A stretch of 64,000 nucleotides of DNA, from assembly GCF_026242045.1 (NCBI RefSeq), contig NZ_JAPJDO010000029.1:17188-81187 (forward strand), written 5' to 3'. This stretch comes from Mycobacterium pinniadriaticum (GTDB lineage: Bacteria > Actinomycetota > Actinomycetes > Mycobacteriales > Mycobacteriaceae). A model generated the notes under the pieces. The model saw only the letters and a program-made list of their open reading frames with translations, was not told the DNA's origin and searched no databases. Numbering within the stretch: the stretch's first letter is position 1; every line of letters starts with the position of its first letter. Made by a program: the position numbers and the translations under genes. Positions 17,496-25,991 of this stretch are shown here, one piece after another.

Positions 17496-17525
17496 TTGCC
17501 GGCATCACTCAGGTGCACGTAGAGT
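17496..17525 (+). promoter_or_regulatory. Promoter of the Mn2+ riboswitch transcript
   Basis: TTGCCG (17496-17501) and TAGAGT (17520-17525) are spaced by 18 bases. The predicted start, near 17532, falls exactly at the base of the riboswitch P1 stem, which supports the call. Confidence 0.55.
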
Positions 17526-17532
17526 CAGCACC

Positions 17533-17638
17533 AGCGAAGGGGAGTAGCCCCCAATCGGACAATCGACATACTGGCCTGGCGGATTGACGCGGGCCCGGTT
17601 GTTCGGCCGGTATGAGTATCGGTGGGCGAGACCTTCGG
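17533..17638 (+). ncRNA. yybP-ykoY family manganese riboswitch
   Basis: The family's conserved 5' segment GGGGAGTAGC is present at 17539-17548, and the closing segment GGGCGAGACC at 17624-17633. The base stem is formed by CGAAGG (17535-17540) with CCTTCG (17632-17637). Between them are two GC-rich arms. The element sits 78 bases before the start of a UPF0016/GDT1-type Mn2+ exporter, the commonest context for this riboswitch. Binding of Mn2+ is expected to raise expression. The 17639-17715 linker can form competing hairpins around the AAGGAG ribosome site. Confidence 0.85.
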
Positions 17639-17715
17639 CCGTAACCGTTCGTGGTTGCCGGCCGGAGGCATCGGTACCGCCCCCTGACGACAGCCACCCA
17701 ACCAAGGAGTTCTGG

Positions 17716-18468
17716 GTGCTCTCCGCGTTGCTCCTGAGTTTCGCCGTCATCTTCGTCGCCGAATTGGGCGACAAGTCGCAACTGATGGCGATGACGTTCG
17801 CGCTGCGCCATCGCTGGTGGGTCGTGCTCAGCGGGATCACCGTCGCCACGACCGCGGTACACCTGATCTCCGTCGCCGTCGGCCATTACCTCGGCGCCGC
17901 GCTGCCCACCCGACTACTCGGGGTCCTCGCGGGACTCGCCTTCGTTCTTTTCGGGTTGTGGACGCTGCGAGGGGACCGACTCTCCGAGGACGAGGCCACC
18001 CGCGCACAGCGAACCACTGCACCGGCATTCTTCGCCGTGACTTCTGCGTTTCTCCTGGCCGAGCTGGGCGACAAGACAATGCTCGCGACGATCACCCTCG
18101 CTTCCGACAACGACTGGGTCGGCGTGTGGATCGGGTCCACGGTCGGCATGGTGGCGGCCGACGCGCTGGCCATTCTCGTCGGCGCACTGGCCGGCAAGCA
18201 CCTCCCCGAGCGCTTCATCCAGCTGGCTGCGGCCGCCCTGTTCGGTGTGTTCGGGTTATCGATGCTCATCGAGGCCGTCTTCCCCACCGCGCCCGCCATC
18301 GCCGTCGCCGGAATACCGGTGGCCGTCGTCGCGCTGGCTGCGGTGGCGATTCGCGGCCTACCGCCCCGCCTGCGACCCGGGGTGCTGGGCAGCCCCACGC
18401 CGGCGTCGCCGGTGGGCCGCGACGGCGATGTCGCGCCTGCGAAGCAGTGCCCGGGCACGTCACCATAA
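17716..18468 (+). CDS. TMEM165/GDT1 (UPF0016) family Mn2+ exporter (Rv3848-like)
   Basis: 250 aa from GTG 17716, six bases after AAGGAG. The frame stays open upstream to 17584, but that part lies inside the riboswitch and is not translated. The two signature repeats of the family are present: FVAELGDKSQLMAMTFA near residue 14 and LLAELGDKTMLATITLA near residue 118, each with the E-x-G-D-K-(S/T) metal site. Six or seven membrane helices are seen. The family exports Mn2+ or Ca2+ in exchange for protons. Riboswitch control by Mn2+ fits. The last 30 residues are a polar tail. Confidence 0.92.
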   Translation: MLSALLLSFAVIFVAELGDKSQLMAMTFALRHRWWVVLSGITVATTAVHLISVAVGHYLGAALPTRLLGVLAGLAFVLFGLWTLRGDRLSEDEATRAQRTTAPAFFAVTSAFLLAELGDKTMLATITLASDNDWVGVWIGSTVGMVAADALAILVGALAGKHLPERFIQLAAAALFGVFGLSMLIEAVFPTAPAIAVAGIPVAVVALAAVAIRGLPPRLRPGVLGSPTPASPVGRDGDVAPAKQCPGTSP

Positions 18469-18793
18469 CCACAGTTACAGCAAAGTAGATTTCTGCGCCC
18501 GCGCTCGATACTCTCGGTTGCTCAGGGTCCTCTCAGGTTCTTGACCGTGCGATTTTCGGTCATGCCCGGCGCCAGGACGCCCTTCACCTCGCGTTTCTTT
18601 GCCCAACGACGCCTTGAGCGCCGTTGCCGACCTGAGAAAACACCCGCACAAATGTTTGCCGGATGCCCGAAAATGTCCGCGCGCGTCAATTATCAGGTAG
18701 TTTGCACTTGGTTGTCGGCGGATGTGTCGCTACGATGATCAGCAAATAAGCCAACGGAAACGACCGCTCTTCTCGCATGTGGAGGTCCAATAG
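18469..18793. other. Long AT-richer intergenic region upstream of espR
   Basis: 325 bases without a gene. The stretch is clearly less GC-rich than its neighbours and contains several A/T runs. This suits the autoregulatory, nucleoid-type binding known for EspR. The espR promoter lies at its right end. Confidence 0.6.
18708..18736 (+). promoter_or_regulatory. Candidate espR promoter
   Basis: TTGGTT (18708-18713), a 17-base spacer and TACGAT (18731-18736) form a sigma-A-like promoter. The transcript would have a leader of about 50 bases with GGAGG eight bases before the espR ATG. Confidence 0.5.
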
Positions 18794-19192
18794 ATGAGCA
18801 CCACGTTCTCGGCGCGACTGAATCGCCTGTTCGATACGGTGTATCCGCCCGGCCGGGGTCCTCATACCTCCGCTGAAGTGATTGCCGCGCTGAAGGCAGA
18901 AGGCATCACCATGTCGGCTCCGTACCTGTCTCAGCTGCGTTCAGGCAACCGGACCAACCCGTCGTCCACCACCATGACGGCGCTTGCCAACTTCTTCCGG
19001 ATCAAGCCGCAGTACTTCACCGACGACGAGTATTACGAGAAGCTCGACAAGGAGCTGACCTGGCTGGCGAACATGCGCGACGAGGGTGTGCGCCGGATTG
19101 CCGCACGGACCGTCGGGCTCTCCCCGGAAGCCCAGCAGGACATCGTGTCGAAGGTTGACGAGCTGCGCCGCCGGGAACACCTCGACGATTAG
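18794..19192 (+). CDS. espR: EspR nucleoid-associated transcription regulator
   Basis: 132 aa, the length of M. tuberculosis EspR (Rv3849). The N-terminal XRE-type helix-turn-helix contains APYLSQLRSGNRTNPS. The C-terminal dimerisation helices contain KLDKELTWLANMRDEGVRRIAARTVGLSPEAQQDI. EspR binds widely across the chromosome and regulates ESX-1-linked and envelope genes, including its own. Here it faces a convergent ImmA/IrrE-type protease gene pair 55 bases away, a combination seen in XRE-regulator/protease switches; see findings. Confidence 0.96.
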   Translation: MSTTFSARLNRLFDTVYPPGRGPHTSAEVIAALKAEGITMSAPYLSQLRSGNRTNPSSTTMTALANFFRIKPQYFTDDEYYEKLDKELTWLANMRDEGVRRIAARTVGLSPEAQQDIVSKVDELRRREHLDD

Positions 19193-19247
19193 CCCGTCGC
19201 CGAGGTCGCCGGAGTTTCGGCAACGTTAGGTACCGATCGGTGCTCGA

Positions 19248-20372
19248 TCAGCTGCCGAGTGCTCGGTACTGGCGCGCGATCTCGAGAATCCATTCCCGGT
19301 CCGAGTAGTTCTCGGGCTGCCCGAGCCAGCCCATGCCCGGAAACTGCCCTTGCCCCGCCGGCTGAGCGACACGTGGGGTACGCCGGCCGGCATGAATCCA
19401 CTTGGCGATCGCCATCGCCTGAACGTCGGGGCTCACCCCCTGGCGCTTGACGTCAGCCAACACGTCGACCCCCGCCCCTTCGGACGTTCCGGCGCGCAGG
19501 TGCTCGGCCATCGTGGCCTCGAGATAAAGAGCGTCCGAGATCAGGGACAACCGCTCGGCCACCCGGAATACCAGCGGACCGCGCGGGCGTTCACCGATCC
19601 CGACATCCGGCTGACGCCGCTCCAGTTCGGTCAGTAGGGGCTCGATGAGCCGCAACTCACGCCGCCCACCGAACCAGTCCTCGACCGCGGGTAACAGCGA
19701 TCCCGTCGCCACGATCGCCATCGCCGCGCCCAGCAAGGTCGCTGCGGTTCCCACCCCCACCAGGCTCGAGGTGCCCACCGCGCGGATCAGGAAGAAGGCG
19801 CTGGCCGCCACCAGCAGCGCGATGCCGAGGCTGAACACGAAAAGCGCCCGGCCGCGTCGGGTCCGGTTGGAGTGGCGCATGCCGGCCCACAACACCAAGG
19901 TGAAAGCCAGCATCACGTAGAGCAGCGGAAGAAGCCACGGCAGCGAGGTGTTGGTCGACCCGAGGTTGAGACGCAGGTACTCCTCGGGCGACATCTCCGG
20001 TTGCTGACCGGACAAGAAGAACAGCACCAGTGACGCGACAGAGATCACCCCGGCCACCGCGTATTGCACTCCGGCGATCCGGCGGATGACGGCGGGACTG
20101 CGTGTCGAGGCGACGCTGGTGATCATCACGCAACTACCCGCCGCGCACCAGATCAACGCCACCTGGCTCAGCCCGATCGAGATGTTCGGCCAGCGCAGCG
20201 CGCTATCGATCAGCAGCGTCAAAGGTGGCCAGTTCAGCGCGGCGACCGCGCCCAGACTGCCGAGGGCGACGATCATCGCCGAACTGACCACCGACTGCTT
20301 GTTGACCAACGCCCACCCGATGCGCAGGCCGGTGGCCATTCCCAGCAGACCGGCGATCACCCAGACGATCAA
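19248..20372 (-). CDS. MAB_1171c-type polytopic membrane protein paired with ImmA protease
   Basis: 374 aa from TTG 20372, overlapping the stop of the ImmA-like gene by four bases (TTGA). About seven membrane helices fill residues 1-215. They are followed by a cytoplasmic helical domain (about 220-374) with ELRLIEPLLTELERRQPDVG and DALYLEATMAEHLRAG. I recognise the architecture as the MAB_1171c family, described only as a putative transporter and usually encoded right after an ImmA/IrrE metallopeptidase. Function is unknown; it could be a membrane sensor signalling to the protease. It ends 55 bases from espR, which is convergent. Confidence 0.75.
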   Translation of the reverse strand: MIVWVIAGLLGMATGLRIGWALVNKQSVVSSAMIVALGSLGAVAALNWPPLTLLIDSALRWPNISIGLSQVALIWCAAGSCVMITSVASTRSPAVIRRIAGVQYAVAGVISVASLVLFFLSGQQPEMSPEEYLRLNLGSTNTSLPWLLPLLYVMLAFTLVLWAGMRHSNRTRRGRALFVFSLGIALLVAASAFFLIRAVGTSSLVGVGTAATLLGAAMAIVATGSLLPAVEDWFGGRRELRLIEPLLTELERRQPDVGIGERPRGPLVFRVAERLSLISDALYLEATMAEHLRAGTSEGAGVDVLADVKRQGVSPDVQAMAIAKWIHAGRRTPRVAQPAGQGQFPGMGWLGQPENYSDREWILEIARQYRALGS

Positions 20373-20860
20373 CCAAACGCCTCTCCGAGGCGGACTTGCA
20401 CGATCGACGACCGGTCCGACGGTGACCGGCCCAGCCGATACAGCAGGAGCGCCGCGAAATCCTCGGCCTCCTGCTCGACGTCCTCGCCGCCCGGTCCCAT
20501 GCACCCGGTGCGCTGGTTGAGCATGTAACCGATGAGATCGTCGCTGGCCAGCTCGGCGGCGTCACGAGCAGCCTCGGTGACCGAGATGCCGTAGTGCCCG
20601 AGGACTAGGTGGCCCAGCTCATGGGCCAGGGTGCGGTCCCACGTCGGCAGGCCGTTTTGGATCAGGAACACGTCGTGATCGGCGTACTGACGCCACTGAC
20701 CGCAGACCCCCGGCGGCAGGTCGGCCATGGTGACCTCGATAAGGCGGTCCCGGTCTGCGCTGACGGCGGCAACCAGCCGGGTCAGTGAGATTTCACCGTG
20801 ACGGGGGGCAAGATCCAGGACATCGTTCACAGCCGTGGTGACCCGGCGACTGGCCGACAT
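20369..20860 (-). CDS. ImmA/IrrE family metallopeptidase
   Basis: 163 aa from ATG 20860, behind a G-rich AAGGGGGAT ribosome site; ATG 20878 upstream would place this site inside the gene. The zinc site LAHELGHLVLGH lies near residue 83, with a further Glu in the DAAELASDD helix. ImmA-type proteases cut XRE-family repressors to switch on mobile-element or stress genes, and IrrE does so in radiation response. It is translationally coupled to the following membrane protein. A target among nearby XRE regulators, such as EspR, is inference. Confidence 0.85.
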   Translation of the reverse strand: MSASRRVTTAVNDVLDLAPRHGEISLTRLVAAVSADRDRLIEVTMADLPPGVCGQWRQYADHDVFLIQNGLPTWDRTLAHELGHLVLGHYGISVTEAARDAAELASDDLIGYMLNQRTGCMGPGGEDVEQEAEDFAALLLYRLGRSPSDRSSIVQVRLGEAFG

Positions 20861-20908
20861 CTCATCCCCCTTCCCCATCGGCGACTGGGCTGCGATGCAC
20901 GGTCCGCG

Positions 20909-21883
20909 TCACCGCATGAACCGAGTGGTCCCCGCAGTCCGCACGACGTGGCCGGCCTTTGCTTGGCGGTACCCGACGACGCCTCCGAGTGCGGTGAGGG
21001 CCAGGAGTCCGGCGAAGCCCGGCAGGGCCACCGCCGCGACCTCGCCCATCTTGGCCTCCTGGAGGTATCTGGGATAGCCAACCCTAGTCGACGGCGGCAC
21101 TTCTGTACCGGCTCCGGCTGACGTGGCGGGCGGACGTTCGCGGGTCACCGCGGATTCCCGGCCCGGACCGACCCGCGGTCCCGGCTCGGCCCCGGGGCCG
21201 ACCGGGCGCAGTGGTGCTTCGATCACCGGCGGCAACCCGATCACCGGCGGCATCGTGATCGGCGGTGGTTCCAGACCGGTTGGCCCGACCGTCCCGTTCT
21301 CGGCGTTGACGACCGGGGGCTCCCCGGGCTGTCCCGGCTCGCCGGGAGGCGGAGTCGTCTGCGGCAGGATTCCGATGCCCGCCCCGCTGCCTCCTCCGGC
21401 CGCCTCCGGTGGCGGGACCATGCGCAGGCTCGGCGGTTCGGCCACGCCGACTCCCTCGCCCAGGGGACCCCGCGGCGGCCAATGCACCGGTGGTGGCGGG
21501 GGCAGGGGCGGTAGCGGCGGCAGGACGAGGGGGGGCAACGACGGGAATGGCGGACAAGGCCAGCCGGATTGTGGCCAATCGTGATGGCTCGGATACCAAC
21601 TGCCGGCCGGCCCGACGCGCCTGCGCGACCCGCCCACGACTGTGGTGTCCGGCCGCGCGGTACCCGGCTTGATGACGGTGCCGTGAGGGTTTCGCGGGCC
21701 ACCGGGCCGGTGCGCGCCGCTGCTGGGAGAACCGCTGTCGGCCCCGCGCGCGCCGTGGCCGCTCCCACCCGAGCCCGGGTCGGCGGCGGCCGGAGTCGCT
21801 GAAAGCAGGCCCGCCCCGCCACAGAGCAAACCGCACGCGATCACCCAGCTAATCGCTGCGGCCCTCATCGGCGAGCGGTTCAC
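20909..21883 (-). CDS. Secreted Pro/Gly-rich protein with C-terminal membrane anchor
   Basis: 324 aa from GTG 21883, five bases after GAGGA; ATG 21868 and ATG 21940 are alternatives. A signal peptide (ISWVIACGLLCGGAGLLSATPAAADP) opens the protein. A long low-complexity region rich in Pro and Gly follows (runs such as PPLPPLPPPPP and GEPGQPGEPP). A single hydrophobic segment sits near the C-terminus (VAAVALPGFAGLLALTALGGVVGY) before a basic tail. It looks like an envelope-spanning or cell-wall protein. No domain is recognised. It lies just upstream of the ImmA gene on the same strand. Confidence 0.7.
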   Translation of the reverse strand: MNRSPMRAAAISWVIACGLLCGGAGLLSATPAAADPGSGGSGHGARGADSGSPSSGAHRPGGPRNPHGTVIKPGTARPDTTVVGGSRRRVGPAGSWYPSHHDWPQSGWPCPPFPSLPPLVLPPLPPLPPPPPVHWPPRGPLGEGVGVAEPPSLRMVPPPEAAGGGSGAGIGILPQTTPPPGEPGQPGEPPVVNAENGTVGPTGLEPPPITMPPVIGLPPVIEAPLRPVGPGAEPGPRVGPGRESAVTRERPPATSAGAGTEVPPSTRVGYPRYLQEAKMGEVAAVALPGFAGLLALTALGGVVGYRQAKAGHVVRTAGTTRFMR

Positions 21884-22054
21884 GACGTTCCTCGAGTTAG
21901 CGGCGTGTGTCGGCGCCGCATCGGATGGTTTGCAGATCATTGTGGCATAGCCGCAGGTCGTGGTCGTGCCCCTTGGGCCGGGCGATAGGGTTAGCTGACT
22001 CGGTCGGGAGCGTGCCTCGCCGATCGCCGACGATCTACCCGGGAGGCATCAGGA

Positions 22055-22711
22055 ATGGGCCTGTTCACCAAGCGCAAAAGCCGCGCGACACGTCGTGCGG
22101 AGGCTCGGGCGATCAAGGCCCGCGCGAAGCTCGATGCCAAGCTTTCGGCGAGGAACGAGGCGCGCCGGATCAAGTCCGCCGAGCGTTCGGAGAACAAGGC
22201 GATCAAGGCCCAGTTGAAGGTCGCGCGTGACGCCGACCGGACCGCGGTCAAAGTTGCCGAAGCGCAACTCAAGGCGGCCCGGGAGGGCAAACTTCTGTCA
22301 CCCACCCGGATACGGCGTGCGCTGACGGTATCCCGATTGCTGGCTCCGATTGTGGTGCCGGTGGCCTACCGTGCCGCCATCGCTGCACGCGGCGCGATCG
22401 ATGAACGGCGCGCCGACCGTCTCGGCGTGCCGTTGAGCCAGCTCGGGCAATTCTCCGGGCAGGGCGGAGCGCTATCGGCGCGTATCGCCGGGGCGGAGAA
22501 CTCTCTGCGGCAGGTGGCCGAGAAGAAGCCCAAAGACGCGGAAACCAAACAATTCGTGGGCGCGATGACCGAGCGGTTGGAAGCACTGTCCGCGGCCGTC
22601 ACCGCAGCCGAGACCATGCCCGGCCCGCGGCGCCGCGATGCCCACGCTGCGATCGCCGGACAACTCGACGGTATCGATGCCGATCTGATGGCGCGCCTCG
22701 GCGTGCTGTGA
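22055..22711 (+). CDS. DUF6474 family protein (Rv3850-like)
   Basis: 218 aa. The first 80 residues are a highly charged, Lys/Arg/Ala/Glu-rich helix, probably a coiled coil (TRRAEARAIKARAKLDAKLS). A short hydrophobic patch follows (LLAPIVVPVAYRAAIAARGA), then a helical C-terminal half. It matches the Rv3850 type in order and length. Function is unknown; an RNA- or DNA-associated or membrane-peripheral role is possible. Its stop overlaps the ATG of the YcnI-like gene. Confidence 0.8.
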   Translation: MGLFTKRKSRATRRAEARAIKARAKLDAKLSARNEARRIKSAERSENKAIKAQLKVARDADRTAVKVAEAQLKAAREGKLLSPTRIRRALTVSRLLAPIVVPVAYRAAIAARGAIDERRADRLGVPLSQLGQFSGQGGALSARIAGAENSLRQVAEKKPKDAETKQFVGAMTERLEALSAAVTAAETMPGPRRRDAHAAIAGQLDGIDADLMARLGVL

Positions 22712-23415
22712 TGACCCGCCGCCGGTTGGTGACCCGGGCGCTCACGACAGCCGCGCTGACCGGCACCCTCATCCTGGGTTCGGCCGCGCCGACAGCCGGT
22801 GCCCACGTCCACGTCGACGCCGACCATCCCGTGCGCGGGGGCACCGCACTGGTCACTTTCCAGGTGCCCAACGAGTCGGAGACCGGCTCTCCCACAACGA
22901 GAGTCACCATCTCCCTGCCCAACGTCGCGTCGGCACGCACCGACGTGATGGCGGGCTGGACCGCCGCACTGAATCGTGACGCCAGCACCGGCATGTACCG
23001 CTCGGTGACGTTCACCGCAACTCCGGATGCCGGCATCGGGGCCGGCCAGTTCGAGTTGTTCGCGATGTCGATCCAATTGCCGGACGCTGATTCGGCGACG
23101 TTCCCGGTGGTTCAGACCTACGCCGACGGCACTGTCGTGCACTGGGACCAGCCCCCGCTGCCCAGTGGCGGGGAACCCGACTACCCCGCGCCGGTGCTGG
23201 AGCTGACGGCTGGACCGCACGCACCCGAGGAACGGCACAAGACGCCGGCGGCCCCGGCACCCACGACAACGGCATCGGTCAGCGCCGCGCCGACTGCGGG
23301 TGAGCACGCCGAACCCCAGGCCGGCCCCGACAACACCGCGCGTGCGCTGGCCGGCAGCGCGTTACTCGTCGCGGCCATCGGCGTCGGTGTCGCGGTGGCA
23401 CGGCGACGAACGTGA
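22711..23415 (+). CDS. YcnI/DUF1775-type copper-associated envelope protein
   Basis: 234 aa from ATG 22711, sharing one base with the stop before it. A signal peptide (ALTTAALTGTLILGSAAPTAGAH) is followed by a mature N-terminus beginning AHVHVDADHPVRGGTALVTFQVPNES. This is the DUF1775 domain, whose N-terminal His binds Cu2+ in characterised YcnI. A Pro/Thr-rich linker and a C-terminal membrane helix with an RRR tail (LAGSALLVAAIGVGVAVARRR) anchor it. It may be a copper chaperone at the outer face. M. tuberculosis has a shorter gene at this place. Confidence 0.85.
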   Translation: MTRRRLVTRALTTAALTGTLILGSAAPTAGAHVHVDADHPVRGGTALVTFQVPNESETGSPTTRVTISLPNVASARTDVMAGWTAALNRDASTGMYRSVTFTATPDAGIGAGQFELFAMSIQLPDADSATFPVVQTYADGTVVHWDQPPLPSGGEPDYPAPVLELTAGPHAPEERHKTPAAPAPTTTASVSAAPTAGEHAEPQAGPDNTARALAGSALLVAAIGVGVAVARRRT

Positions 23416-23440
23416 CCGCCGCCAGCGGGCCCGCGGGGGT

Positions 23441-23463
23441 CCGGCCGTAACCCTGACGGCCGG
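23441..23463 (+). terminator. GC-rich hairpin after the YcnI-like gene
   Basis: CCGGCCGT (23441-23448) and ACGGCCGG (23456-23463) form a perfect 8-bp stem with a 7-base loop, 25 bases past the stop. There is no T-tract, which is common for mycobacterial terminators. Confidence 0.45.
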
Positions 23464-23550
23464 TGATCAGGGCCGGACGGCCAACCCCCACCTGGCATGA
23501 TGGGTGCCACTGCCGGCGTTCGCGACTCGATAGTGCAAAGGAGCAGCCAG

Positions 23551-24027
23551 ATGGCAGACGCGCAGGACCAGCCCGACGAGGGCCAGGAAGCCACGCCACC
23601 GGGGCCGCCACGCCCCGAGAAGGCCGCTGCCAAGAAGCAGCCGGCCAAAAAGGCGCCGGCCAAGAAGGCTGTCAAGAAGACACCCGCCAAGAAGGCTGTG
23701 AAAAAGACTCCCGCCAAGAAAGCTCCGGCCAAAAAGGCGCCGGCCAAAAAGGCGCCGCCGCCGGCCCTGGAGCCGCCCGCGACCCATGCCGCACTGGCCG
23801 CAGGCGATGGCTCGCCGCCGCTCGCTGTGGGCAATGGTTCCCCGCCGGTCGCCGAAGGTGCCCGCGCCGCGGCGGCCAACGCCAAGTCGTCAGTCGAGCA
23901 GGCCGCCAATCCATCGCCGCCCGCCCCAACCTCCGCCCGCTCGGCGCTTCCGTTCGCGGTGGCCTTCGCCGCGGCAGTGCTGATCGCCCTGCTGGTGCAC
24001 CGCCTGCGGCAGCGGCACGCCGAATGA
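23551..24027 (+). CDS. hns: H-NS-like histone-like protein with membrane anchor (Rv3852-like)
   Basis: 158 aa from ATG 23551, seven bases after AAGGAG. Residues about 25-67 are tandem AKK-type repeats (KKAPAKKAVKKTPAKK), resembling histone H1 tails, suited to DNA binding. A Pro/Ala linker follows and a C-terminal membrane helix (ALPFAVAFAAAVLIALLVHRL) ends in basic residues. Rv3852 has the same layout, and a membrane-tethered DNA-binding role has been discussed for it. Its last codons overlap the rraA start (ATGA). Confidence 0.88.
   Translation: MADAQDQPDEGQEATPPGPPRPEKAAAKKQPAKKAPAKKAVKKTPAKKAVKKTPAKKAPAKKAPAKKAPPPALEPPATHAALAAGDGSPPLAVGNGSPPVAEGARAAAANAKSSVEQAANPSPPAPTSARSALPFAVAFAAAVLIALLVHRLRQRHAE
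23623..23752 (+). repeat. Tandem (P)AKK-coding repeat inside hns
   Basis: About ten copies of a 9- to 15-base unit encode AKKAP, AKKAV and AKKTP in tandem. The repeat is prone to slippage, so its length may vary between strains. Confidence 0.75.
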
Positions 24028-24512
24028 GTAAGGCCCTCCCCTTCCGCGCCACCGCCGACCTCGTCGATGACATCGGCCCCGAGGTCCGCAGCTGCGATGT
24101 CCAATTCCGTCAGTTCGGTGGCCGCACCGAATTCACCGGACCGATCAGCACCGTCCGCTGCTTCCAGGACAACGCGCTGCTGAAATCGGTACTGTCCGAA
24201 CCCGGCGACGGCAGGATCCTCGTCATCGACGGCGACGCTTCGTTGCACACCGCCCTGGTCGGTGACGTCATCGCCGATCTGGGGCGCTCCAACGGCTGGG
24301 CCGGGCTGATCGTGCACGGCGCGGTGCGGGACGCCGCAACGCTGCGCACCATCGATATCGGCATCAAGGCCTTGGGGACGAACCCCCGCAAGAGCACGAA
24401 AACCGGCGCCGGCGAGCGTGACGTCACCGTCAGCTTCGGTGGTGTCAGCTTCGTCCCCGGCGAGCTGGCCTACAGTGACGACGACGGGATCGTCGTCGTC
24501 ACTATCGACTAA
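24024..24512 (+). CDS. rraA: RraA family protein (regulator of RNase E / HMG aldolase type)
   Basis: 162 aa, ATG 24024 overlapping the hns stop. RraA-fold motifs include TADLVDDIG near the start and GLIVHGAVRDAATLRTIDIGIKALG-type blocks near residue 95, with the conserved Arg-Asp. Family members either bind RNase E and dampen mRNA decay, or act as 4-hydroxy-4-methyl-2-oxoglutarate aldolase. The old name menG for the M. tuberculosis homologue is a misannotation of this family. It is convergent with ethA, and the stops overlap by four bases. Confidence 0.93.
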   Translation: MSKALPFRATADLVDDIGPEVRSCDVQFRQFGGRTEFTGPISTVRCFQDNALLKSVLSEPGDGRILVIDGDASLHTALVGDVIADLGRSNGWAGLIVHGAVRDAATLRTIDIGIKALGTNPRKSTKTGAGERDVTVSFGGVSFVPGELAYSDDDGIVVVTID

Positions 24513-25978
24513 ACAGCTAGTGGGACACGGTGTTTGGCGAAGATCAATGCTTCGTCATCGACCTTGCCGTGCCGGATCAGACCGAGGTCCAGCAGATAGT
24601 TCTGCTTGAGCCGCCACGGTGTTCGCGACCCGGACTTCGGTAGCCGGTCCAAGGCCCGCAACACGTATCCAGGCGTGAAATCCATCAGCGGACGTTCCTC
24701 GATGTCGGAGGCGGGATGCGCGGGCTCGACGCGGTCATACCCGCTGGAATCCATGTAGTTGAGGACGCGGCAGACGAATTCGGACACCAGATCGGCCTTC
24801 AGCGTCCAGGACGCATTGGTGTAGCCGATGGTGAAGGCCATGTTCGGCACGCCGGAGAGCATCATGCCCTTGTAGGCCATCGTGGTGGTCAGATCGAGCG
24901 GCTGACCGTCGGCGAGGATCTCGGCGCCGCCGAACAGCTGTAGATTCAAACCCGTTGCGGTGACGATGATGTCGGCCGCTAGCTCCTGGCCCGAAGTCAG
25001 CTTGATCCCGGTTGGGGTAAAGCGTTCGATGGTGTCGGTGACGACCTCTGCCTGACCGTTGCGGATGGTGCGGAACAGATCACCGTTGGGCGCCAGGCAC
25101 AGTCGCTGATCCCACACCCGGTAGCTCGGACCGAAATGCTTGTCCACGTCGTAGCCCTCGGGCAGCCGGCGTCGCGCCATCGTCATCAGCTGCTTGCGCA
25201 TGAAGTTCGGGAACCGGCGGGCCAGCCGGTACTGGGCGGACTGGAACAGGATGCTCTTCCAGCGGTTGGCGATATAGGCGAGTTTGGCGGGAAGCAGCTT
25301 GTTCATCCGCACCGAGAACGGGTCCACGTCGGGCAACGCACCGATGTAGGTCGGTGAGCGCTGCAACATCGTGACGTGCCCGGCACCCGAGTTGGCCAGA
25401 GCGGGAATGAGAGTCACCGCTGTGGCGCCGCTGCCGATAACCACGACCCGCTTACCGGCGTAGTCCAGGTCCTCCGGCCAGTGCTGCGGATGCACGATGG
25501 TGCCGGTGAAGTCCTGCGCGCCGGGGAATTCCGGCGAGTAGCCCTCGTCGTAGTTGTAGTACCCGCTGCAGGCGAACAGGAACGAACAGGTGATCTCCTT
25601 GCGTTCACCGTCCGTCTCGACGCGCAGCGTCCACCGGTTCTCCGCACTCGACCACTCGGCGCTCACGACTTTCTGTCCGTACCTGATGTGCTTGTCGATG
25701 CCGTACTCCCGGACCGTCTCGTTGAGGTAGGACATGATCGACGGGCCGTCCGCGATCGCCTTCTGCGATGTCCATGGCTTGAACCGGAAGCCCAGGGTGA
25801 ACATGTCGGAGTCCGACCGGATACCGGGGTACTTGAACAGGTCCCAGGTCCCGCCCAGATTCTCGCGGCGCTCGAGGATCACGAAGCTCTTCGACGGGCA
25901 GCGGTCCTGTAGGTGCCAGGCCGCGCTGATACCGGAGATTCCGGCGCCCACGATCACCACATCGACGTGTTCGGTCAT
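24509..25978 (-). CDS. ethA: EthA-type FAD/NADPH Baeyer-Villiger monooxygenase
   Basis: 489 aa from ATG 25978 (MTEHVDVVIVGAGISG), matching the known EthA N-terminus; GTG 25987 is also in frame. The FAD site GAGISGISAAW, the BVMO fingerprint FTGTIVHPQHWPED (near residue 150) and the NADPH site VIGSGATAVT are present in order. EthA oxidises ketones and activates thioamide drugs such as ethionamide. It is divergent from ethR across a palindromic operator, so repression by EthR is expected, as in M. tuberculosis. Confidence 0.95.
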   Translation of the reverse strand: MTEHVDVVIVGAGISGISAAWHLQDRCPSKSFVILERRENLGGTWDLFKYPGIRSDSDMFTLGFRFKPWTSQKAIADGPSIMSYLNETVREYGIDKHIRYGQKVVSAEWSSAENRWTLRVETDGERKEITCSFLFACSGYYNYDEGYSPEFPGAQDFTGTIVHPQHWPEDLDYAGKRVVVIGSGATAVTLIPALANSGAGHVTMLQRSPTYIGALPDVDPFSVRMNKLLPAKLAYIANRWKSILFQSAQYRLARRFPNFMRKQLMTMARRRLPEGYDVDKHFGPSYRVWDQRLCLAPNGDLFRTIRNGQAEVVTDTIERFTPTGIKLTSGQELAADIIVTATGLNLQLFGGAEILADGQPLDLTTTMAYKGMMLSGVPNMAFTIGYTNASWTLKADLVSEFVCRVLNYMDSSGYDRVEPAHPASDIEERPLMDFTPGYVLRALDRLPKSGSRTPWRLKQNYLLDLGLIRHGKVDDEALIFAKHRVPLAV

Positions 25979-25991
25979 GCCCGCCACGCTA

